DNA from: Fidelibacterota bacterium
GTDB lineage: Bacteria; Fidelibacterota; UBA8477; JABMPR01
DNA: 64,000 bases
Direction of reading: 5' to 3'
Assembly: GCA_021734255.1 (NCBI GenBank)
Contig: JAIPJM010000009.1
Location: forward strand, 26,103 to 90,102
The translations under genes were made by a program, and so were the position numbers. The notes below the pieces were generated by a model. That model made no database searches. It was not told the DNA's origin and was given only the letters and a program-made list of their open reading frames with translations. Positions within the stretch are counted from its first letter, which is position 1; each line of letters begins with the position of its first letter. Of the stretch, positions 1 through 8,810 are shown one piece after another.

Positions 1-948
1 AAAATGACCATCGAACATATCCAGAGGATCTTCGAGATAGAGCCGGAACTGATCGTCCACGATCTGCACCCAGAATACCTTTCCACAAAATGGGCCAAGG
101 AACAGACCTTGTCCTTGCTCGGTGTCCAACATCACCATGCTCACCTGGCTTCTGCCATGGCAGAAAATGACCTTAATGAACCAGTAATAGGGATCATCAT
201 GGATGGGACTGGGTTTGGGACGGATGGTACGATCTGGGGTGGCGAATTCCTGGTCGGGGATTATGCTGGTTTTTCCAGAGCCGCATGCATAGAACCTATG
301 GTATTACCGGGCGGGGAAGCAGCTATCAAGGCTCCCTGGCGTACGAGCTTGAGTTATCTGTACCACACATATGGCGAGACGCTTCCTGACATTCCCATGC
401 TGGAGGGAAAAGATATTTCTCCAATACTGCAAATGATCGATAAAAGGATCAACTCACCCTTCACCAGCAGTTGTGGACGTCTCTTCGATGCAGTGGCGGC
501 GCTTTCCGGTGGAAGGCGGGAAATTCGATACGAGGCCCAGGCAGCCATCGAATTCATGCAAGCAGCAAACAATGAATTAGGCAAAGATCGAACTGCTTTT
601 GATATCACCCAACCCGAGAATCATTACATCATCTCTGTAGGGCATATTATGCAGGAACTCGTTTCAAGGATTGACTCCGGGTACTCATTAGCATCGCTTA
701 GTCAGTGGTTTCATCATAGCCTTATCACCACTTTTGTAAAGATGACCAACCGACTGAGCCAGAATTCAGGTATCAACAGCGTTGTTCTTAGCGGTGGGGT
801 ATTTCAAAATATGCTACTGTTTGAAGGCTTGGTCAATGCTTTGACTAAACATAATTTTGTGGTATATACTCACAAACAAGTCCCAACGAATGATGGTGGA
901 ATAGCACTGGGGCAGGTGGCTGTGGGGCGAAACTTTTTAGAGAACTGA
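1..948 (+). CDS. hypF: Carbamoyltransferase HypF, C-terminal part (cut by window edge)
   Basis: HypF makes the cyanide ligands of the [NiFe]-hydrogenase active site by transferring a carbamoyl group, via carbamoyl-adenylate, to the C-terminal cysteine of HypE. Only the Kae1/TsaD-like carbamoyltransfer domain is here: the metal/nucleotide motif HHHAH lies at residues 43-47 of the visible part, a DGTGFGTDG loop near 68-76, and a GGVFQN loop near 266-271. The acylphosphatase, zinc-finger and YrdC domains that complete the roughly 750-residue family must lie upstream, because the frame is open to base 1; the ATG at base 4 is therefore not the true start. The stop falls inside the first octamer of a repeat array. 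It is followed by an S23-like gene and then hypC. Confidence 0.93.
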   Translation, partial: KMTIEHIQRIFEIEPELIVHDLHPEYLSTKWAKEQTLSLLGVQHHHAHLASAMAENDLNEPVIGIIMDGTGFGTDGTIWGGEFLVGDYAGFSRAACIEPMVLPGGEAAIKAPWRTSLSYLYHTYGETLPDIPMLEGKDISPILQMIDKRINSPFTSSCGRLFDAVAALSGGRREIRYEAQAAIEFMQAANNELGKDRTAFDITQPENHYIISVGHIMQELVSRIDSGYSLASLSQWFHHSLITTFVKMTNRLSQNSGINSVVLSGGVFQNMLLFEGLVNALTKHNFVVYTHKQVPTNDGGIALGQVAVGRNFLEN

Positions 949-968
949 GTTGTTGAGTTTCTGAGTTT
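945..968. repeat. Left arm of inverted octamer array flanking the S23-like gene
   Basis: Three consecutive octamers: CTGAGTTG, TTGAGTTT, CTGAGTTT. The reverse complement of bases 1388-1411 gives CTGAGTTT, ATGAGTTC, TTGAGTTT, so the two arms match at 20 of 24 positions in inverted orientation. The hypF stop codon (946-948) is inside the first octamer. Comparable GAGTT-rich arrays are, as far as I recall, seen beside other S23/IVP-type genes; that memory should be tested by search. Confidence 0.75.
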
Positions 969-1013
969 GTGGGCTTAAAATGAAGCAACCCCCAAACAAT
1001 AGCAGGATTTTAA

Positions 1014-1388
1014 ATGGCTACTTTGAAGAAATTTGAAGATGTTCACGCTTGGCAAAAAACACGCGTAATGGTGAAAGAGATATATACTCTTTCAAGTCTT
1101 AGTGCTTTTTCAAAAGATTATGGATTGAAGGATCAAATAAGAAGATGCGGTGTATCAATAATGGCCAATATTGCTGAGGGCTATGGCAGAAAATCAAGGA
1201 AGGAATTTGCCTACTTTCTAAACATTGCTCATGGTTCTGCAGCCGAGTTGCAATCACATTTATATATTGCGCTCGATTTGGGCTATATTGATAAGGATAG
1301 TTTTGATCATCTATATGCAGAAACTGAAGAAATTTCAAAGATGATATTGGGTCTCCAAAACTATCTCAGGAAATTGGTAAGATCATGA
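1014..1388 (+). CDS. Four-helix-bundle protein (S23 / 23S rRNA intervening-sequence protein family)
   Basis: A 124-residue protein of the four-helix-bundle S23 family, first known as products encoded in intervening sequences of 23S rRNA genes and related to diversity-generating-retroelement Avd proteins. Family signatures visible are FEDVHAWQKTR near the N-terminus, IRRCGVSIMANIAEGYGR around residues 42-59 and a QNYLRK end. The molecular function of free-standing members is unknown; the fold oligomerises and may bind nucleic acid. It interrupts the hypF-hypC order, is visibly more A+T-rich than its neighbours, and is bracketed by inverted octamer arrays (945-968 and 1388-1411), which suggests later insertion. 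Family confidence is high; a role in hydrogenase maturation is unlikely. Confidence 0.9.
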   Translation: MATLKKFEDVHAWQKTRVMVKEIYTLSSLSAFSKDYGLKDQIRRCGVSIMANIAEGYGRKSRKEFAYFLNIAHGSAAELQSHLYIALDLGYIDKDSFDHLYAETEEISKMILGLQNYLRKLVRS

Positions 1389-1411
1389 AACTCAAGAACT
1401 CATAAACTCAG
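1388..1411. repeat. Right arm of inverted octamer array flanking the S23-like gene
   Basis: Three octamers read as AAACTCAA, GAACTCAT, AAACTCAG, the inverted counterpart of bases 945-968 (20 of 24 positions match). The array begins on the last base of the S23-like gene's stop codon (1386-1388), just as the left array swallows the hypF stop. The two arms enclose a segment of about 420 bases holding only the S23-like gene. Confidence 0.75.
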
Positions 1412-1422
1412 GATAAATAATT

Positions 1423-1695
1423 ATGTGTCTAGCAGTACCCGGAAAATTATTGGAAGTATTTGATGAGAATGGTCTCAAAATGGGAAACATAGATTTTGCT
1501 GGATCAGTAAGCAAAGCCTGTTTGGAGTATGTACCTGAGATCGAAGTTGGGCAGTACACCATCGTTCATGCCGGTTTTGCGCTTTCGGTACTGAATGAGA
1601 AAGAGGCACAGGAAACGTTTGATGCCTGGGATGAGGTCATTGATGCTGCCAATAAAGATGGGATTGGCTTGGAAAAACTGGAGCGTCCTGATTGA
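1423..1695 (+). CDS. hypC: Hydrogenase maturation chaperone HypC
   Basis: A 90-residue HypC/HybG/HupF-family chaperone. It carries the conserved N-terminal [12 protein letters not shown], in which Cys2 (after Met1) coordinates the Fe(CN)2CO group while it is built on the HypC-HypD complex and delivered to the hydrogenase large-subunit precursor. Length is normal for the family (about 75-95 residues). Its TGA stop overlaps the TTG start of hypD in a TTGA junction, so translation of the two partners is probably coupled. No hydrogenase structural gene is in the window. Confidence 0.95.
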   Translation: MCLAVPGKLLEVFDENGLKMGNIDFAGSVSKACLEYVPEIEVGQYTIVHAGFALSVLNEKEAQETFDAWDEVIDAANKDGIGLEKLERPD

Positions 1696-2786
1696 AGTAT
1701 CTTGATGAGTTCCGTGATCCAAAAATAGCCAAAAAGATCCTGGATGAGATCCACCAGGTAACCACTCAACCGTGGGTCATCATGGAGATCTGTGGTGGCC
1801 AGACCCACTCTATCATCCGCAATGGGATCGATCAGGTCCTACCCAAAGAAATTGAACTTGTCCACGGTCCCGGATGCCCTGTTTGCGTAACCCCGCTGGA
1901 GATCATTGATAAAGCCATTGAGATCGCCGGACGTCCAAATGTCATATTTACCAGTTTCGGGGATATGCTCCGTGTTCCCGGTAGTAAAAAGGATCTATTC
2001 ATGGTCCGCTCTGAGGGCGGAGATGTGCGTACAGTTTTTTCACCGCTTGAAAGTTTGAAGATCGCCAGGGAGAATCCGGATAAGGAAGTTGTCTTTTTCG
2101 CCGTCGGATTCGAAACAACGGCTCCAGGCAATGCCATGGCAGTTGCTCAGGCAGCAAAGGAAGGCTTAAGCAATTTCAGCGAGTTGGTCAGCCATGTGCT
2201 GGTTCCGCCTGCCATGGAAGCACTCCTTTCGAGCTCTACCAACCGGGTCCAGGGGTATCTGGCAGCTGGCCATGTCTGTACGGTCATGGGCTGGGAAGAA
2301 TACACACCTATTGCTAAAAAGTATGAGGTGCCCATTGTGATCACTGGCTTTGAGCCTCTGGATGTGCTGGATGGCATTCTCCATACGGTGAAACAATTGG
2401 AAGCTGGCACTTTTGAGGTTGAGAACAGGTATGCCCGGATTGTGGAAGAAGGTGGGAACAAACCTGCTCAGGTTTTGATCCAGGATGTCTTTGAAGTTGC
2501 AGATAGAAAATGGAGAGGAATTGGTGAAATTCCAGTCAGTGGTTTTCGAATTACTGAAAAGTATCGGCAATATGATGCTGAACTAAAATTTGATGTCGGT
2601 GAGATCAAAACCGATGAGCCAGAAGAATGCATCAGTGGTGTTATTCTCCAAGGGTTAAAAAAACCTCACGACTGCCCAGCATTCGGCAAAACCTGCACGC
2701 CACAGAACCCGCTGGGAGCGACCATGGTATCAAGTGAAGGTGCCTGCGCAGCCTACTACAAATACCAACGAATTAAGGCCGATTGA
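1692..2786 (+). CDS. hypD: Hydrogenase Fe-ligand assembly protein HypD
   Basis: HypD is the iron-sulfur scaffold on which, with HypC, the Fe(CN)2CO centre is assembled. At 364 residues it is of full family length. The active-site cysteines are visible: Cys34 in ICGGQTHS, and Cys62 and Cys65 in [10 protein letters not shown]. The C-terminal [4Fe-4S] ligands appear at Cys328, Cys335 and Cys352. The start is a TTG overlapping the hypC stop; no ATG in frame gives the expected N-terminus, and the sequence from that TTG (KYLDEFRDP) aligns with the start of known HypD proteins. The same TTGA overlap couples it to hypE. Confidence 0.96.
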   Translation: MKYLDEFRDPKIAKKILDEIHQVTTQPWVIMEICGGQTHSIIRNGIDQVLPKEIELVHGPGCPVCVTPLEIIDKAIEIAGRPNVIFTSFGDMLRVPGSKKDLFMVRSEGGDVRTVFSPLESLKIARENPDKEVVFFAVGFETTAPGNAMAVAQAAKEGLSNFSELVSHVLVPPAMEALLSSSTNRVQGYLAAGHVCTVMGWEEYTPIAKKYEVPIVITGFEPLDVLDGILHTVKQLEAGTFEVENRYARIVEEGGNKPAQVLIQDVFEVADRKWRGIGEIPVSGFRITEKYRQYDAELKFDVGEIKTDEPEECISGVILQGLKKPHDCPAFGKTCTPQNPLGATMVSSEGACAAYYKYQRIKAD

Positions 2787-3844
2787 GAGCCCCTATGGAT
2801 TTCCCTGAATCTCTATCCTGCCCGGTGCCGATTCTCAGCCATGACACTGTCCAATTAGCTCATGGAGCAGGCGGTAAACTATCGAACGAGATGATCGATA
2901 AGATCTTTCTCCCCCGCTTCACCAATACGACCCTGGAAAAGATGGAAGATCAGGCCATTCTGGAGAATCCAGGCGGGAGGATTGCCTTTAGCACTGACAC
3001 CTTCGTGGTTGACCCCATTTTCTTTCCCGGTGGTGATATTGGCGACCTGGCCATCAATGGAACGGTGAATGATGTCGCCATGAGCGGGGCTCAGCCACTT
3101 TATCTTAGTGCTGGATTTATCCTGGAGGAAGGTCTCCCCTTTGAGACGCTGCATCGGATCGTTCTATCCATGGAGAAGGCAGCCAATATTGCCGGTATCC
3201 AGATCGTTGCTGGAGATACAAAAGTGGTCAATCGCGGGAGTTGTGATAAACTTTTTATTAATACAACTGGCTTCGGTTTCGTCCCAGATGGCATCAATAT
3301 TTCAGCCTCAAATTTAAAGGCTGGCGATAAGATCATTCTCTCAGGAACCCTGGCTGATCACGGAATGGCAGTGATGACCAGTCGTGAGGGCCTATCTTTC
3401 CAGTCAACTGTCAAAAGCGATACAGCTGGCCTGAATCACATGGTAAATGATATGCTTGCGGTAAGCCATGATATTCATGCCCTGCGGGATCCTACTCGTG
3501 GTGGTCTGGCAACCACTTTGAATGAATTTGCAGCAACATCCAATGTGGGTATCCAATTGGAAGATGGCAAGATTCCGGTAAAAGATGATGTAAGAGGCGC
3601 CTGCGAGTTGCTGGGGATCGATCCACTTTACGTTGCCAACGAAGGCAAACTGGTCGCGGTCGTTCCGCCAGAAATTGCGGATACCATGTTGGCGGCAATG
3701 CAGAATAATCCCCTGGGCGCAAATGCCGTGATCATCGGTGAAGTTACTGATAATCACCCCGGAGTTGTTGCCCTGCGAATGGGTCTGGGAGGTAATCGTA
3801 TAGTGGATATGACTGTTGGGGAACAACTCCCTCGTATTTGCTAA
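2783..3844 (+). CDS. hypE: Carbamoyl dehydratase HypE
   Basis: HypE (PurM/AIR-synthase fold) dehydrates the carbamoyl group placed on its C-terminal cysteine by HypF to a thiocyanate, the source of CN ligands. The protein ends in PRIC, the diagnostic C-terminal tail with the carbamoylated Cys. The ATP-binding region contains AHGAGG near residues 26-31 and DTFVVDP near 72-78. The start given is the TTG overlapping the hypD stop (TTGA); an in-frame ATG four codons later (2795) is an alternative. It converges with the prolyl oligopeptidase gene, with only five bases between the stops, so no separate terminator fits between them. Confidence 0.95.
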   Translation: MRAPMDFPESLSCPVPILSHDTVQLAHGAGGKLSNEMIDKIFLPRFTNTTLEKMEDQAILENPGGRIAFSTDTFVVDPIFFPGGDIGDLAINGTVNDVAMSGAQPLYLSAGFILEEGLPFETLHRIVLSMEKAANIAGIQIVAGDTKVVNRGSCDKLFINTTGFGFVPDGINISASNLKAGDKIILSGTLADHGMAVMTSREGLSFQSTVKSDTAGLNHMVNDMLAVSHDIHALRDPTRGGLATTLNEFAATSNVGIQLEDGKIPVKDDVRGACELLGIDPLYVANEGKLVAVVPPEIADTMLAAMQNNPLGANAVIIGEVTDNHPGVVALRMGLGGNRIVDMTVGEQLPRIC

Positions 3845-3849
3845 ACCTT

Positions 3850-5940
3850 CTAATCCATTAACATTTGGTGCAAATAGGTAAATTCGATACCTGACCTGAA
3901 GGCATACTGTTTCAGATTCGATCCGGCAGCATGTCCACCTTCTATATTTTCCCAATACATGACAGGATGCCCCTGCTCGATCATTCGTGCCGTCATCTTT
4001 CTGGCATGAGCGGGATGGACCCGGTCATCTTTTGTTGAAGTGACAAAAAGCGGCTTAGGGTAATTGACATCGGGTGATAGCAAATGATAGGGTGAATGTG
4101 CTTTAAGATAGGCACCCTCAAGTGGGTCATCCGGATCGCCGTACTCACCCATCCAGCTGGCTCCCGCCAGCAGTTTGTGATAGCGCAGCATATCCAGTAG
4201 CGGAACCTGGCTGACCACAGCATGATAGAGATCTGGACGCATGGTGAAGGCAACTCCAACTAACAGGCCGCCCCCACTACCGCCCATGATGCCCAATTTT
4301 GGTGGACTCGTGATGCCACGATCGATCAGATCTTCAGAGACGGCAAAAAAGTCTTCATAGGATTTATGGCGATTGGTCTTCAGGGCTGCCTGATGCCAGG
4401 CAGGACCATATTCGCCACCTCCGCGAATATTGGCAAGAGCAAAGACACCACCTTTTTCCATCCACAGTTTACCCATTTTTCCCCAGTATTCTGATTTCTC
4501 AGAAACTTCAAACCCACCATACCCATAAAGCAGTGTGGGGTTGTTACCATCCAGTTCCATACCCTTTGGAGCAACCAGGAAGTAGGGAACACGGGTGCCA
4601 TCTTTACTGATGGCGAATTTCTGGGTCAACTCCAGATCATCACTTTTGAATCGAGCCGGTAATTGCTGAAGGACGACAGCCTCACTGGTGGCATCCGCCA
4701 GATAACCCAAGGTTGTGGGTGTGATCAGGTCTTCATGGGTATAAAAGAAATCGGGATGCAGTGATCCTGCACTTTTGATGGTAAGCGTACCATTTTCAGG
4801 AAGAGCTAATTTCTCGAGTTTCCACCCGTCCAGATGTGGCGATACACGGAGGACATGATCAACCACATCTCCCTGAACAGTGATGAGTACATGGGTAGAA
4901 GTAAAATTGATGGCTAGAATAGCACTTTTTGAACCGGGTGTAAGTACTGCTGATTTATGTGTGCCATCCAGATCGACTGCTACCAGTGATCCTTTCGCTA
5001 TATCATCCCAATTTGATCGGAGAAGTATGAAGATCCGGTCCTGCCAGATCCCCTGAAAATCTGCATCGGTAGGGATGTTCAATTTCTTTGCCTCAAACGC
5101 GTCATTCACCAGGAGAATGTCATGGGTCCAGAAATCCACTGAGCGGCTGATAAGCGAGTAGTTTTTATCATGATTAAATTGGGTCCAGCCCCAGATTGCA
5201 ACATAGTCCGGGGGTACGGAGGCGATTGACTCTTTATTGTTAAAGTCTTCCCCCCGCTTCCAGATACGGATCGTTGAGGGATACCCACTTTCGGTCATGG
5301 TACCAGTCCCAAAATCAGTTGAGAGGAAGACAGTATTCTCATCGATCCAACTCACCGTTTGTTTTGCTTCCTCAGTATTGAATCCATCCTGAACAAAGGA
5401 TTTCGTTCTTACATCAAATTCCCGCACCACGACTGCGTCTTTACCCCCGCGTGACAACTCGATGAGGAAGCGGTCATAAGTAGGTGGCAGACCGGTGGCA
5501 CCCTTATAGACCCAATTCTCCCCTTCTTCTGCTGATAGCTTATCAAAATCGATCAGCACATCCCATTGTGGTTGGTTCTCAAGATATGCTTGCGTTGGGG
5601 AGCGGCGCCAGAGTCCTCGAATATTGGTCTCATCCCGCCAGAAGTTATAAATGTAGTCGCCTCTAATGGTCCCGGACAGGATGCGATCAGTGGCTTCGTA
5701 AATGGCCAGGGCTTCGCTGGTGAACTGCTCAAAGCGGGGATCAGCCTCAATCAACTTCATGGTGGCATCGCTCTGTTCCCAGGCCCATTTCAAGGCTTTC
5801 TCCCCTTCCACTTCCTCCAGCCAGAGGTATGGGTCAATCCCGTTTTGGGTGTTGTGCGTTTCAGCATTCTGCGTTTGCGGGACACATGAAAACATTGCTG
5901 AAACAAAAATGATATAAATAAAAGGCAACAGATATTTCAT
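3850..5940 (-). CDS. Prolyl oligopeptidase family serine peptidase (S9A), lipoprotein
   Basis: A 696-residue S9A peptidase: an N-terminal seven-bladed propeller region (about residues 75-430) followed by an alpha/beta-hydrolase domain. Catalytic residues are visible: Ser in GGSGGG near residue 555, Asp near 639 in TKDDRVHPAH and His near 670 in GGHAAGS. The N-terminus is a signal peptide with a lipobox ending SAMFSC, so the enzyme is probably anchored in the periplasm or outer membrane and cleaves after proline in short peptides. The opening DPYLWLEEVEG is typical of the subfamily. It lies 10 bases after a DksA/TraR gene on the same strand, so the two are probably co-transcribed. Confidence 0.93.
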   Translation of the reverse strand: MKYLLPFIYIIFVSAMFSCVPQTQNAETHNTQNGIDPYLWLEEVEGEKALKWAWEQSDATMKLIEADPRFEQFTSEALAIYEATDRILSGTIRGDYIYNFWRDETNIRGLWRRSPTQAYLENQPQWDVLIDFDKLSAEEGENWVYKGATGLPPTYDRFLIELSRGGKDAVVVREFDVRTKSFVQDGFNTEEAKQTVSWIDENTVFLSTDFGTGTMTESGYPSTIRIWKRGEDFNNKESIASVPPDYVAIWGWTQFNHDKNYSLISRSVDFWTHDILLVNDAFEAKKLNIPTDADFQGIWQDRIFILLRSNWDDIAKGSLVAVDLDGTHKSAVLTPGSKSAILAINFTSTHVLITVQGDVVDHVLRVSPHLDGWKLEKLALPENGTLTIKSAGSLHPDFFYTHEDLITPTTLGYLADATSEAVVLQQLPARFKSDDLELTQKFAISKDGTRVPYFLVAPKGMELDGNNPTLLYGYGGFEVSEKSEYWGKMGKLWMEKGGVFALANIRGGGEYGPAWHQAALKTNRHKSYEDFFAVSEDLIDRGITSPPKLGIMGGSGGGLLVGVAFTMRPDLYHAVVSQVPLLDMLRYHKLLAGASWMGEYGDPDDPLEGAYLKAHSPYHLLSPDVNYPKPLFVTSTKDDRVHPAHARKMTARMIEQGHPVMYWENIEGGHAAGSNLKQYAFRSGIEFTYLHQMLMD

Positions 5941-5950
5941 GAGCTTCCCT

Positions 5951-6280
5951 TTATGCGCAGTTCACGCATTTCTCTGATTCCGGCAGCATCATCAACCGTC
6001 CGACTGGAATGGGCTCGTTGCAGGATCTGCACTTGCCATAGTCCTCACGCTCGACTCGTTTCAGCGATGATTCAAGTTTTTGAAGTTTCGCCTGGGTCTT
6101 TTGCAGCAGATGTTCATTCACACTCTTGTTATTAAGTGCTTCCATCCGGGAGAGTCGACCAATGGCAGCATCGGGTGCAATGGGTTGGGTCAGCTCTTCC
6201 AACTCTTCGATGAGTTGACTTGCATCAGCTATCTCATCCTGGATACGTGCTTTGATCTGTGATTTATCTGAAGCTTTCAT
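5951..6280 (-). CDS. DksA/TraR-family C4 zinc-finger protein
   Basis: A 109-residue DksA/TraR-family protein. The C-terminal C4 zinc finger is intact, with Cys84, Cys87, Cys105 and Cys108 and the typical IPVGRLMMLP linker. The N-terminal half is predicted to be a coiled coil that would reach into the RNA polymerase secondary channel. DksA proteins change promoter opening together with ppGpp; small members may instead be of unknown role. The acidic coiled-coil tip (DxxDxA in true DksA) reads IAPDAAIG here, so equivalence to E. coli DksA is not certain. It is first in a likely two-gene unit with the prolyl oligopeptidase. Confidence 0.88.
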   Translation of the reverse strand: MKASDKSQIKARIQDEIADASQLIEELEELTQPIAPDAAIGRLSRMEALNNKSVNEHLLQKTQAKLQKLESSLKRVEREDYGKCRSCNEPIPVGRLMMLPESEKCVNCA

Positions 6281-6335
6281 AAATATTTGACCAAATTAAG
6301 ATTTAAATTCAAAATACAAAAATGTATCGAAAGAT

Positions 6336-6364
6336 AAAGAGACAGCGAAAATCGCTGCCTCTTT
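6336..6364 (-). terminator. Intrinsic terminator downstream of the fad operon
   Basis: A 13-base-pair stem: AAAGAGACAGCGA paired with TCGCTGCCTCTTT around an AAA loop. On the minus strand the one odd pair becomes a G-U wobble, and the stem is followed by TTTATCTTTC. It lies about 100 bases after fadN. It could also act on the plus strand, where no gene ends. Confidence 0.65.
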
Positions 6365-6368
6365 GAAT

Positions 6369-6438
6369 TGCACCTTGAGGAGGAAAACGTGTCACGCCGT
6401 AGCGCCATGCATAGGCGGACGGATAACCTTTAGGTGCA
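6369..6438. repeat. Repeat-like intergenic element (CGCCGTAGC / GGCGGA type)
   Basis: A 7-base inverted repeat, TGCACCT (6369-6375) and AGGTGCA (6432-6438), encloses CACGCCGTAGCGCC and TAGGCGGACGGA. The inner part resembles the elements around the tRNA-Leu near 60246-60622, which combine a CG-rich GTAGC half with a GGCGG half. It sits between fadN and its likely terminator, or overlaps the 3' untranslated region. No coding potential is seen. Confidence 0.45.
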
Positions 6439-6459
6439 GGTGATTGTCGTTTCAATACC

Positions 6460-8808
6460 CTAGTTTCTTAAGGGTTTTCCTTTTTTCCACATGAATTCTA
6501 TGCGGTCACGGGTCTTTGGTTCCGTAGCCAAAGACACAAAGGCTTCTCTTTCAATATCCAGGATGTACTGCTCATCGAGAGGGGTCATGATGCCACCCTT
6601 CTCGCCACCTGTCAGTACATAGGATAACTTGTCTGCTATGAATGCATCATGCTCAGAGATCTTCCCGGTCTTCAGGAAGCCCTTCACTGTGCTCTTCACC
6701 GCCAGACGGCCACCCTTGCCCGGTAGAAAGATATCTTTTCTCATTTCTGGTGCTACATAACCCTCAGCCATTGCCAGCACCTCCTGCTTGGCCGCAGCGA
6801 CTCGATGATCACCATTAACGATGATCTTGTCGTCCTTGGTCAGATAACCAATGGCGACCGCCTCCTTGGCAGACATGGATACCTTGGCAAAGCCAATAGC
6901 CTCAAAGCATTTCTGGGCCACCGGAAACGCACCAGCACGACCTTTGGACAGGCGGTCCTGCATTTTCATGATCATGCGCAGATTTCCGCCTGCCCCGGGG
7001 ATCAAGCCAACACCAACCTCAACCAAGCCCGTATATAACTCGGCTGCTGCAACGATCCGGTCACAGGCACCGATGGTTTCATACCCACCACCCAAGGCCA
7101 ATGAATGCGGTGCGGCAACAACCGGAAATGGAGCAAAACGCAGCTTCTGCAGGGTGTCCTGCATGGATCTACTCATGTTCTCCAAACTGTCCCAGTCCTT
7201 GTCATCAATGGCTTTCAGCATGAGAGCCAGGTTAGCACCAGCACTAAAATGCGTGGCTTCTGAGGCAATGACCAGACCCTTATATTTGTTCTCACTCACC
7301 CAGTCAACAGCCTGATCGAACATACTGATGATGGAACCATCAATTGGATTGAATGTGGGTTGTAGAACAGAATGCATGGTGACGGCTGCCACACCATCCC
7401 CCAGGTCAATGAGCGAAGCGGACCAGTCCTTTTTGATCAGTCCACCTGTTTTCTTGATCACCTCAAAATCAACAGCTAATTCATGAGTCGGAATGGGCTG
7501 CATTTTCTCGGTTGCTGGATCATAAAAGGTTTTCACCATCCCATCAAACCCATAGAAGGAATCGACGCCATTCTCCAGCATCTTGGCAACCCACTGAGGG
7601 ATCTTTCTTCCGTCTTTTTTCATACGATCAACGGTTTCAGCAACACCCAGCGCATCCCAGATCTCGAAGGGACCCATTTCCCAGCCAAAGCCCCATTTCA
7701 TGGAGTTGTCAATATTGACCACGTCATCAGCGATCTCAGGCAGTCGGTTGGCTGAATAGATGAGGATGCCAGCATGAAGGTCCCAGAGAAACTTCCCGGC
7801 CACATCGTCGATCTTGAGCAGGCTTCTTAATTTGCCAGGTAGATAGGTTTCGTTCTTGGAAACACGGACCGCATCGAATCTCTTCTTGACTGCAGGACCA
7901 TACTCCAGCGTATCAAGATCCAGGGCCAGGATCGTCTTTTTATCCACTTTGTGGTAGAAACCCTGACCAGCTTTTTGACCCAGCCAGCCATTCTCCAACA
8001 TCTTGGTGAGATAATCCGGGATCTTGAACATATCGCGCTCTTCATCGTCCTCACCTTTGTCATAAGCATTCTCTGCCACATGGACCAGCGTATCCAACCC
8101 GACTACATCAGCAGTTCTGAAGGTGGCAGATTTCATATGACCGATCATGGTACCTGTGAGGAGATCAACATCCGGGATACTCAGGCCTTTTTCTCTGGCC
8201 AGTTTGAGAGTCAGCATCATCCCATAAACACCGATGCGATTCGCTACAAAGTTGGCTGTATCCTTCGCCCAGACCACACCCTTTCCGAGCACATCCTCCA
8301 GGAAAACTGCCATATCCTGCATGGCCTGTTTGTCGGTATCATCATTGCCAACCAGCTCCACCAGTTTCATGTAACGGGGGGGGTTGAAGAAATGTGTAAT
8401 GAAAAATCGTTTCTTCACTTCCTCAGGCATGACTGATGCCATATCAGCCAATGACAACCCAGAGGTATTACTGGTCAGAATAGCTGTTTTGCTCATTTTT
8501 GGAATGATCTTCTCAAACAGACCATGTTTCCAGTCCAAGCGCTCTGCGATCACCTCGACCACCCAGTCTACCTCGCCGATCCTGGCCAGATGATCATCAT
8601 AGTTGCAGGCTTCGATCATCCCCAGCGTCTTCGGATTGTACACCGGACTGGGTTTTAGCTTTTTCATCCCCTCCAAGCCCTTTTCAGCCAGCTCCTGATC
8701 CATATCGAAGAGGAGGCTGGGAATGCCTGCGTTCGAAAGATGGGTTGCGATCTGTGCACCCATGACTCCGGCACCCAGAACTGCCACCTTTTCTATTTTA
8801 AAAGCCAT
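6460..8808 (-). CDS. fadN: 3-hydroxyacyl-CoA dehydrogenase / enoyl-CoA hydratase, FadN type
   Basis: A 782-residue two-function beta-oxidation enzyme. The N-terminal Rossmann domain has the NAD motif LGAGVMG near residues 11-17, followed by the dehydrogenase C-terminal domains with THFFNPPRYMKLVE. An enoyl-CoA hydratase/crotonase domain follows (about 470-650, with GGGYETIGACD and a GLIPGAGGN loop). This order, dehydrogenase first, matches Bacillus FadN (YusL) and is reversed from E. coli FadB. It is last in a minus-strand unit with the thiolase two bases upstream and acyl-CoA dehydrogenase before that, which is the FadE-FadA-FadN set. It hydrates 2-enoyl-CoA and oxidises 3-hydroxyacyl-CoA. 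Confidence 0.94.
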   Translation of the reverse strand: MAFKIEKVAVLGAGVMGAQIATHLSNAGIPSLLFDMDQELAEKGLEGMKKLKPSPVYNPKTLGMIEACNYDDHLARIGEVDWVVEVIAERLDWKHGLFEKIIPKMSKTAILTSNTSGLSLADMASVMPEEVKKRFFITHFFNPPRYMKLVELVGNDDTDKQAMQDMAVFLEDVLGKGVVWAKDTANFVANRIGVYGMMLTLKLAREKGLSIPDVDLLTGTMIGHMKSATFRTADVVGLDTLVHVAENAYDKGEDDEERDMFKIPDYLTKMLENGWLGQKAGQGFYHKVDKKTILALDLDTLEYGPAVKKRFDAVRVSKNETYLPGKLRSLLKIDDVAGKFLWDLHAGILIYSANRLPEIADDVVNIDNSMKWGFGWEMGPFEIWDALGVAETVDRMKKDGRKIPQWVAKMLENGVDSFYGFDGMVKTFYDPATEKMQPIPTHELAVDFEVIKKTGGLIKKDWSASLIDLGDGVAAVTMHSVLQPTFNPIDGSIISMFDQAVDWVSENKYKGLVIASEATHFSAGANLALMLKAIDDKDWDSLENMSRSMQDTLQKLRFAPFPVVAAPHSLALGGGYETIGACDRIVAAAELYTGLVEVGVGLIPGAGGNLRMIMKMQDRLSKGRAGAFPVAQKCFEAIGFAKVSMSAKEAVAIGYLTKDDKIIVNGDHRVAAAKQEVLAMAEGYVAPEMRKDIFLPGKGGRLAVKSTVKGFLKTGKISEHDAFIADKLSYVLTGGEKGGIMTPLDEQYILDIEREAFVSLATEPKTRDRIEFMWKKGKPLRN

Positions 8809-8810
8809 GC

